Shown one piece after another: positions 7,791-12,629 of a stretch of 12,629 bases of DNA; position 1 is the stretch's first letter, and each line of letters begins with the position of its first letter. The notes under the pieces were generated by a model. That model made no database searches. It saw only the letters and a program-made list of their open reading frames with translations, and was not told the origin of the DNA. Location: NCBI GenBank assembly GCA_003485905.1, contig DNHK01000377.1:1-12629 (forward strand), given 5' to 3'. Both the position numbers and the translations under genes were made by a program. Source of the stretch: Gammaproteobacteria bacterium. Lineage in GTDB: Bacteria; Pseudomonadota; Gammaproteobacteria; Arenicellales; Arenicellaceae.

Positions 7791-8280
7791 AAATAGTGTT
7801 TGATTGTGTGGTCTTATCCGCAGCCATAACTTGACCGGCTTCTTCGATAGCCTCGATTATTTTAGTATAACCAGTACATCGACATAGATTTCCAGAAAGT
7901 GCATCTCTTATCTCTGGGCGCGATGCTTCCGGGTTTTGATCTAGTAAATTTTTAGCTGACATGATCATACCTGGACCACAAATACCGCATTGTAGTGCGC
8001 CTAGGTTTTCAAACGCTTGCTGCAGAGGATGAACCCCCTGCGAATCGGCCAACCCTTCGATAGTTGTAACGTCTCGCCCAGCTGCTCGCGCTGCTAACAT
8101 CAGGCATGAGTTAACTGACTCACCATCTACAATAACGGTACAAGTACCGCAGTCGCCAACATCACAACCTAGCTTCGCTCCTGTAAGCATTAGATGCTCA
8201 CGTAAGAATTTAAGTAAAGTAGTCTCAGGCGGACATTCCGCTGATTTCCACTCACCATTAACTGTCAATTCAACTAACAT
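7789..8280 (-). CDS. Molybdenum hydroxylase, 2x[2Fe-2S] small subunit
   Basis: This 163-residue protein is an electron-transfer subunit of the CoxS/NdhS/XdhC-type family. The N-terminal plant-ferredoxin-like domain carries Cys39, Cys44, Cys47 and Cys59 (GCDVGDCGTC...C). The C-terminal helical domain carries Cys98, Cys101, Cys133 and Cys135 (QCGICGPGM and LCRCTGY). Gln97 is expected to contact the pyranopterin cofactor. The family's common CGxCTPG is CGICGPG here, so Thr is replaced by Gly. Electrons pass from Mo through these two clusters to FAD. The gene starts 18 bp after the FAD subunit, with AGGAG at 8296-8292, and ends 12 bp before the first Mo subunit. The order is FAD, FeS, Mo. A short polar tail (residues 153-163) extends past the conserved domain. 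Confidence 0.95.
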   Translation of the reverse strand: MLVELTVNGEWKSAECPPETTLLKFLREHLMLTGAKLGCDVGDCGTCTVIVDGESVNSCLMLAARAAGRDVTTIEGLADSQGVHPLQQAFENLGALQCGICGPGMIMSAKNLLDQNPEASRPEIRDALSGNLCRCTGYTKIIEAIEEAGQVMAADKTTQSNTI

Positions 8281-8298
8281 AACTTAGGTGACTCCTGT

Positions 8299-9168
8299 TT
8301 AACTTTCTTGCGCAATACGAATTGATTCTTTTAAAACACGCTGAGTAAATACTTTTATAATTCCACGCCGGTAATTTGCTGAAGCTCGGAAGTCATGAAT
8401 TGGCCTGCATTCCGACACCGCAATTTCTGCTGCTTCGTCGATAACGCTATCTGTGGGTGACTTACCCTCTAAAAATGCTTCTGTTTCGACCGCTCGTAAC
8501 GGTGTAGGTGCTACGGCACCAAGAGCCAATCTCGGTTCAACGATATTGCCAGCCTTATCAAGCCATAACGCTGCCGCACCATTTACCAAGGCAAGTGCTT
8601 GACCTTTTCGTAAACCATGTTTTAAGAACGCGGAAGGTTTACCTAACGATGCTTTAGGGATAGAAATACTTTCGAGAAGCTCACCAGGTTGAAGCGCGGT
8701 CTTACGCGGCCCCACAAAGAAATCCGCCACTGGCATTTCACGCGATCCAGCCGGTCCAGTTAGAGTCACGGTGGCGTCTAACACCATAATCGAAGGAGCG
8801 CTATCAGCAGAAGGCACACAAGTCACAAAATTGCCCCCAATAGTACCCAAATTTCGGGTTTGCACCGCACCCACAGTATGAGCCCCATCAACAACTGCCG
8901 GCATTTTCTTCTGAAAAATAGGCGAAGCCATAATCTCACTAAAGGTGGTCATACTTCCTAAGCGTACACCCTCGGAAGTTTCTTCGATGCCACGAAATTC
9001 AGGAACCTCTGAAACATCAATCAAAAGGTTTGTATCACCCGCGTTATGTTTTAGATCAACGACAAGATCGGTTCCACCCGCAAGCACGCGTGCTTTTTCA
9101 CCGTTTTCTGCCAAAAGTGCTACCGCTTCATCAGCAGAAGCAGCAGCGATATAGTCAAATGGTCTCAT
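8299..9168 (-). CDS. Molybdenum hydroxylase, FAD-binding medium subunit
   Basis: This 289-residue protein belongs to the CoxM/NdhF/XdhB family. It begins with MRPFDYIAAASADEAVALL, the usual opening of these subunits. The two FAD pyrophosphate-binding signatures are AGGTDL (30-35) and TIGGN (109-113), the latter followed by CVPSADSAP. The C-terminal CO-dehydrogenase flavoprotein domain runs from about 175 and includes GAVAPTPLRA (217-226) and FRASANYRRGI (260-270). No extra [4Fe-4S] insertion like that of 4-hydroxybenzoyl-CoA reductase is evident. The protein takes electrons from the iron-sulfur subunit and passes them to NAD or another acceptor. It is the first gene of the operon. A GGAAAG at 9180-9175 precedes the ATG, and a structured leader lies upstream. 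Confidence 0.94.
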   Translation of the reverse strand: MRPFDYIAAASADEAVALLAENGEKARVLAGGTDLVVDLKHNAGDTNLLIDVSEVPEFRGIEETSEGVRLGSMTTFSEIMASPIFQKKMPAVVDGAHTVGAVQTRNLGTIGGNFVTCVPSADSAPSIMVLDATVTLTGPAGSREMPVADFFVGPRKTALQPGELLESISIPKASLGKPSAFLKHGLRKGQALALVNGAAALWLDKAGNIVEPRLALGAVAPTPLRAVETEAFLEGKSPTDSVIDEAAEIAVSECRPIHDFRASANYRRGIIKVFTQRVLKESIRIAQES

Positions 9169-9195
9169 TAAATTCTTTCCTTATACCTTCGGGTT

Positions 9196-9237
9196 ATCGG
9201 TTGTGTTATTGATTGGAGCTTTCATCCAATCACCGAT
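9196..9237 (-). promoter_or_regulatory. Bulged hairpin in the leader of the hydroxylase operon
   Basis: A perfect 7-bp inverted repeat, GATTGGA (9211-9217) and TCCAATC (9225-9231), encloses a 7-base loop. It is extended by an outer 6-bp pair, ATCGGT (9196-9201) and ACCGAT (9232-9237), leaving a 9-base bulge on one side. The element ends about 27 bases before the first start codon. It may be an RNA hairpin controlling translation or a regulator-binding palindrome. It has no T-run and does not match any riboswitch I can recognise. Confidence 0.5.
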
Positions 9238-9313
9238 TTCAAGTTAAATTCACGTTCACCTACTCATATTCAACTATTTGATTAAAACGTCCGCTTCAAT
9301 TCATCGAAAGCTA

Positions 9314-9337
9314 GACTATCAAAAGTAGGACTATCAA
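9314..9337. repeat. Tandem direct repeat upstream of the hydroxylase operon
   Basis: GACTATCAA occurs at 9314-9322 and again at 9329-9337, a 15-base period. A degenerate copy of its core (ACTATG) begins at 9344, and another ACTAT lies at 9273. The repeats sit 145-180 bases upstream of the first hydroxylase start codon, in the only non-coding stretch available for its promoter. A transcription-factor site is possible. No clear -35/-10 pair was identified nearby. Confidence 0.4.
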
Positions 9338-9455
9338 GGTTGAACTATGCCAAGCCAAATAAAGTTAAAAATTAGCTTCTAATACCACACAGAATTGGGC
9401 TTATTATACACCCATGCTGGCCTTGAACAAAGACGCCAACTCTTCTTTAAAGTCG

Positions 9456-9506
9456 ATAAAAAACAAAGAGTTGCGTCAAAAGCAGTTCTTTTTGACGCGC
9501 TCTTTG
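9456..9506 (-). terminator. Intrinsic terminator of the symporter operon
   Basis: A long stem combines CAAAGAG (9464-9470) with CTCTTTG (9500-9506), and GCGTCAAAA (9473-9481) with TTTTGACGC (9490-9498). A small internal bulge separates the two parts and the loop is 8 bases. In minus-strand direction the stem is followed by TTTTTT (after one G-C closing pair). It starts 10 bases after the symporter stop and separates this operon from the hydroxylase genes. Confidence 0.92.
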
Positions 9507-9515
9507 TCTTAACAA

Positions 9516-11039
9516 CTAATTTTTCTTACTGGGTCGAAACTCGTCATCCAGTGCAGCTCTGATTCGCGCAACTGCAGCCGAATCCGGATCTTCTGTGAAA
9601 CGGCTCACTAGCAGCGCCACAGGCACATTGATAACCAAGCCCCATAATGACGGATCATAGCGAACCCCTGCAGGCAGAAAATCTCCACCATAAAAACGTA
9701 CCCCAAAAGAACCAATTAATCCCGCCACAATACCTGCGGTAACGCCCGCTTTGGTAAACCAAACACGTTTCATTGGCACGGTGACGGCTAGTACCGCTGG
9801 CAATAATTGCACAATCATAGAAGCAGTTATGCCGATCATCAGTGTTACCAGACCCCAATCCTTGTCAGCGGCTAAAACCGTAATAGCAACGAGAAGAAAA
9901 ACAAATACTCGTCCAACCTTTATATAATGACTGTCAGGTGCATCTTTCTTTATAAACCTGGAGTAAACGTCTTTAGTTAACATTGCCGAATTAGCGTTGG
10001 TATCAGCATCTAGGGAAGACATACCAGCCGCAAGGCCACCAGCCACCAATATCCCAGCAAACCACGCTGGCGCATGCTCGGCTAGTAATGTAGGAAACGA
10101 AGCGTCAGAGTTTGCCATATCCGGGTAATACGCAAACGCCGTAAATCCGATAACCATCGCTGGCAAAAACATGATCATTAGATAAAACCCAACCGTCAAT
10201 CCAATTTTCTGTACTGTCTTCACATCCTTTGCAGAATAATAAAACATAAAACTGCGGGGTAGAATCGCCCAATAGAATGCAATCCCGAATACTGGCCACG
10301 TTAACCACCACTGAGGTGTCGCCATTCCTTTACGCCCAGGTAAGGTTAGCATCGAAGGATCAATCTCTTTAACCTTGTTAAACAAGCCCAATAAATCACC
10401 ATCAATCAGACTCAGACACCAAAACCCTGCGGCCCAAATCGCGATAAACATCCAGATCGCCTGTGCTACTGTGGTCCAAGTAACCCCCCGAATACCACTG
10501 GTCGTAACGTATATAAACACCAGGGCACCCATGATCAGAGTCGCAGCAAATTTCGTAATATGGTTTTCCGTACCCGCCGACAATAGTATCGCTGGCCCGG
10601 TAATATTAGCCGTCATTAAGGGAATACAACACGACAAAATATAGAGAGCAATAAAAGCTCTGAACTTCCCATCGCCAAAATAGTCCGTGAGCATATCTGC
10701 CGGTGTGATGTAATTAAATTTGCGACCCAAACAAGTAATTCTGGAGCCAACATAATAGAGCATTACAAGCGGCGTAAAGACAGTCCAAAGTATATTTGCC
10801 GCAAAGGCGACGCCATGAGAATGGTAGAAACCCATCGACCCAGGAATCGCAAATGCGGTATGAAACCCACCAGCCATACCAAGATAGAGGACAAGGAAGC
10901 CAAAGCCAGGGCCGACCTTAAAATAGTCATCCATATGATCACTAGAAGCTTTAGTCCATCGCCCCGTGCCAATCCAAAGAACAAATAAAGCGTATATGAC
11001 GACGATAATAATTGTGTACTGCCAGGATTCTAAATTCAT
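9516..11039 (-). CDS. Sodium:solute symporter (SSS family)
   Basis: This 507-residue inner-membrane transporter has about 13 hydrophobic segments, beginning with one at 8-24 (YTIIIVVIYALFVLWIG). Family marks are the GIRGVTWTTVAQ stretch (182-193), LPRSFMFYYSAKD (260-272, the counterpart of the usual QRxFSAK) and AAGMSSLDADTNANSAMLTKD (337-357). The last contains Ser341 and Ser342, where SSS proteins place Na2-site hydroxyl residues. The family couples Na+ entry to uptake of a small organic solute. Substrate range is broad, including acetate, proline, pantothenate, sugars and nucleobases, and cannot be read here. The ATG at 11039 overlaps the stop of the small upstream gene as ATGA, with GGAGG at 11054-11050 ten bases ahead and AGGAG nearer. 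A strong terminator follows. Uptake of the hydroxylase substrate is an attractive but unproven role. Confidence 0.93.
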   Translation of the reverse strand: MNLESWQYTIIIVVIYALFVLWIGTGRWTKASSDHMDDYFKVGPGFGFLVLYLGMAGGFHTAFAIPGSMGFYHSHGVAFAANILWTVFTPLVMLYYVGSRITCLGRKFNYITPADMLTDYFGDGKFRAFIALYILSCCIPLMTANITGPAILLSAGTENHITKFAATLIMGALVFIYVTTSGIRGVTWTTVAQAIWMFIAIWAAGFWCLSLIDGDLLGLFNKVKEIDPSMLTLPGRKGMATPQWWLTWPVFGIAFYWAILPRSFMFYYSAKDVKTVQKIGLTVGFYLMIMFLPAMVIGFTAFAYYPDMANSDASFPTLLAEHAPAWFAGILVAGGLAAGMSSLDADTNANSAMLTKDVYSRFIKKDAPDSHYIKVGRVFVFLLVAITVLAADKDWGLVTLMIGITASMIVQLLPAVLAVTVPMKRVWFTKAGVTAGIVAGLIGSFGVRFYGGDFLPAGVRYDPSLWGLVINVPVALLVSRFTEDPDSAAVARIRAALDDEFRPSKKN

Positions 11040-11284
11040 TCTCCTTTCGCCTCCGCGTCGTCTTGTGCAATTTTAGTACCAAAAAACCAACAGCCAAGAA
11101 GCCAAACCAAGCCCCAGCCACTGCACCAAACAAACACCAACGGCATGCCAAGCACTGGAATTGGTTCATTTACCGCCCAAGTGCCCAAATAAACCATCAG
11201 AAAACAAATAATAAACCAGACCATGTAGAGCTTTTCCCAAAGCGTCCTTGGCGTAAGATGACTCGTAAATTCAGGTTCTGTCAT
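11036..11284 (-). CDS. Small two-helix membrane protein paired with the symporter
   Basis: This 82-residue protein has a polar N-terminus, a hydrophobic helix at about 20-36, a short loop EPIPVLGMP (40-48), a second helix at about 49-69, and a polar acidic/basic tail. GGGGAG lies 6 bases before the ATG at 11284. Its TGA is shared with the symporter ATG (ATGA), so the two are translationally coupled. Small membrane proteins encoded directly before SSS symporters are a recurrent arrangement, for example DUF3311 proteins, or YhdT (DUF997) beside PanF. The P-x-P-x-x-G-x-P loop suits DUF3311 best, but length and topology also fit YhdT, so the family is not settled. A likely role is assembly or stability of the symporter. 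Confidence 0.75.
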   Translation of the reverse strand: MTEPEFTSHLTPRTLWEKLYMVWFIICFLMVYLGTWAVNEPIPVLGMPLVFVWCSGWGLVWLLGCWFFGTKIAQDDAEAKGE

Positions 11285-11711
11285 ATAGCACTCCCCGTAG
11301 CCTGCGCGGCTTTTCTTGTGATGTGATGATTAATTTATATCGTAGATTGTAACGCTGTGTAACAACTCGCAGTTAGTCGGATAGCTTCCTACATATCGGT
11401 AACTATCAGTAATAAATTATTGTATCGAATTCTCCATTCAGACCAGTATTGCCATCAAATATATTAAGCGGAGTTAGTCCGCAATACACTCTTCCTTGAC
11501 AGGCTCGCGCATTATCTTAGTAATTCATCGGTTCGTCCAGATCAATTTTCAATACCCCGCACATCGTGGATACAAAGACCGTAATGATTAAGATAATTAG
11601 CTGACCTACCGGGTGTATAAAGAACTTTCATACAGGCATTTCGGTTAGATAAGTAGTGATCTATACTGCTTCGCTGATATCAATGACGTACAAGTAGCGG
11701 GAGACAGCATT
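11285..11711. other. Divergent 427-bp intergenic region
   Basis: This region separates the leftward symporter pair from the rightward DUF6152 gene and must hold both promoters. Rightward, a perfect TTGACA at 11496-11501 is followed 17 bases later by a weak AGTAAT (11519-11524), which would give a leader of about 180 bases. Leftward, an AT-rich TATAAA (11339-11334) lies about 50 bases from the small membrane gene, with no good -35. A 5-bp hairpin GCGGA-GTTAG-TCCGC lies at 11468-11482. No open frame with coding character, tRNA or repeat family was seen. Confidence 0.4.
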
Positions 11712-12629
11712 GTGAATTACGGCATGTTCTTATATGCAGCACTTTTTGTATCTCTTACCGTGCAAGCCCATCACTCACCGAATTTGCATTTTGATCGTAG
11801 CAATATTGTTGAAATTACTGGGCAATTAACAGAAATAGATTGGCAAAACCCTCACACCCAATTGACTGTCAGAGCTTCCACCGAAGATGGGCGCGACGAA
11901 ATTTGGTTAATTGAAGCTAGGGGTGCGAGCCAATTTGCTCGCGCCGGCGTCACTCGTGACTTCTTCGAAACCGGCAGTAATGTCAGCGTCGCGGGATTTG
12001 CAGGCCGACGTAATTCAACCGCGATGTTTGCTACGAACATTCTGCTGGCAGATGGCCGAGAACTCGTCGTTGATAGCTTCACGACTCCCCGCTGGTCTGC
12101 GAACACGGCGCTACTATTAAGCAGCCGTGCCCCATCAAGTTCGGCGAATGATTCTCCGAACAATCCCGAATCCATATTCCGTGTTTGGAGCCCAGATCGT
12201 TCAGATCACGGCATCGATGGCACAGGCAGAACTCTATGGCTAACCGACTACCCATTGACTGATTTCGCTCGAAACACGCAATCCAACTGGAACCCTGTTA
12301 CCGACAATCCATATATCAATTGCCAAAATGGTATGCCTGCGATGATGGACTTGGCAACCCCGATGGAGTTTGTACGTAAAGGCAATGACATAATTTTAAA
12401 CCTTGAGGAACAAGATGCCGTACGCCAAATACGTATGGCTCCCAACTCAATTGACGACAACGGAGCAGCAGGCCCTTATGGGCATTCGATTGGTCGTTGG
12501 GATGGCACCACACTGGAAGTTACAACCACAAATATAGACTGGCCCTGGTTCGATCAAGCAGGCATTCCACAGTCAGCGCAACTTCAGCTTGTTGAGCGAT
12601 TTAGCCCGTCTGCCGATGGCCTTATTCTG
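11712..12629 (+). CDS. Exported DUF6152-type protein of unknown function (3' end outside window)
   Basis: The frame runs 306 codons without a stop to the window edge. The preferred start is the GTG at 11712, with GGGAG at 11699-11703 eight bases upstream; the ATG at 11724 has no such site and would shorten the signal peptide. Residues 1-19 (MNYGMFLYAALFVSLTVQA) form a signal peptide with a plausible cut after VQA. The mature protein begins HHSPN and then has GQLTEIDWQNPHTQL (37-51). This AHHS plus W-x-NPH pattern is typical of DUF6152. A second part contains NPVTDNPYINCQNGMP (194-209) and GHSIGRWDG (257-265), also seen in longer members of the family. The His-rich start of the mature chain might bind metal, but no function is established. 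Several glycine- and tryptophan-containing loops suggest a beta-rich periplasmic fold. It has no evident link to the neighbouring operons. Confidence 0.8.
   Translation, partial: MNYGMFLYAALFVSLTVQAHHSPNLHFDRSNIVEITGQLTEIDWQNPHTQLTVRASTEDGRDEIWLIEARGASQFARAGVTRDFFETGSNVSVAGFAGRRNSTAMFATNILLADGRELVVDSFTTPRWSANTALLLSSRAPSSSANDSPNNPESIFRVWSPDRSDHGIDGTGRTLWLTDYPLTDFARNTQSNWNPVTDNPYINCQNGMPAMMDLATPMEFVRKGNDIILNLEEQDAVRQIRMAPNSIDDNGAAGPYGHSIGRWDGTTLEVTTTNIDWPWFDQAGIPQSAQLQLVERFSPSADGLIL

Noticed and set aside
8299..9168. 4-Hydroxybenzoyl-CoA reductase FAD subunit
   Set aside because: No Cys-rich insertion for an extra [4Fe-4S] cluster is present.
11285..11711. A tRNA or small RNA gene in the 427-bp spacer
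   Set aside because: No cloverleaf arms or clear terminator were found by eye, and the TTCG-like stretch near 11530 has no partner arms.
11852..12175. Open frame of 107 codons on the minus strand at the right end
   Set aside because: It overlaps the DUF6152-type gene in antisense and has low-complexity Ser/Ala content with no domain.
1..12629. CRISPR array, insertion sequence or prophage
   Set aside because: No regularly spaced repeats, transposase or integrase motifs, or terminal inverted repeats with target duplications were seen.

Overview
The window looks like chromosomal DNA of a moderate-GC, probably marine or environmental gammaproteobacterium. Three things point that way: the prfB-lysS gene pair, a 505-residue LysS and a 364-residue RF2 that closely resemble the E. 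coli proteins, and a Lol lipoprotein-release system. The organism call is inferred from remembered family sequences and gene order; no search was run.

Left half (1-5139), housekeeping. A DUF2062-type membrane protein, cut by the window edge, reads rightward and converges on a leftward block prfB -> lysS -> lolC/F -> lolD. prfB carries the classic programmed +1 frameshift site (CTT TGA C after AGGGGG), so the full gene starts at 5139 and not at the TTG near 5042. The block has one Lol permease and one ATPase. No lolE lies next to them, which raises the possibility of a LolF-type homodimeric permease.

Middle (5309-9237), the most distinctive part. A leftward four-gene operon encodes a xanthine dehydrogenase/nicotinate dehydrogenase-type molybdenum hydroxylase: FAD subunit, 2x[2Fe-2S] subunit, then a molybdopterin subunit split into two separate genes of 470 and 332 codons. 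The split lies at the expected junction of the two Mo domains. The second gene has its own Shine-Dalgarno AGGAG and an ATGA stop/start overlap. The arrangement and sizes resemble NdhL/NdhM of Eubacterium barkeri nicotinate dehydrogenase, so a genuine four-subunit enzyme is more likely than a broken gene. A hairpin lies in the 5' leader, direct repeats lie further upstream, and a good intrinsic terminator follows.

Right part (9456-11284). A leftward pair encodes a small two-helix membrane protein and a sodium:solute symporter. They overlap by ATGA and end in a strong intrinsic terminator that separates them from the hydroxylase operon. They could import the hydroxylase substrate, but this rests only on adjacency.

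Right end (11285-12629). A 427-bp intergenic region is followed by a rightward gene for an exported DUF6152-type protein, which runs off the window. No tRNA, rRNA, CRISPR array, insertion sequence or phage gene was seen.
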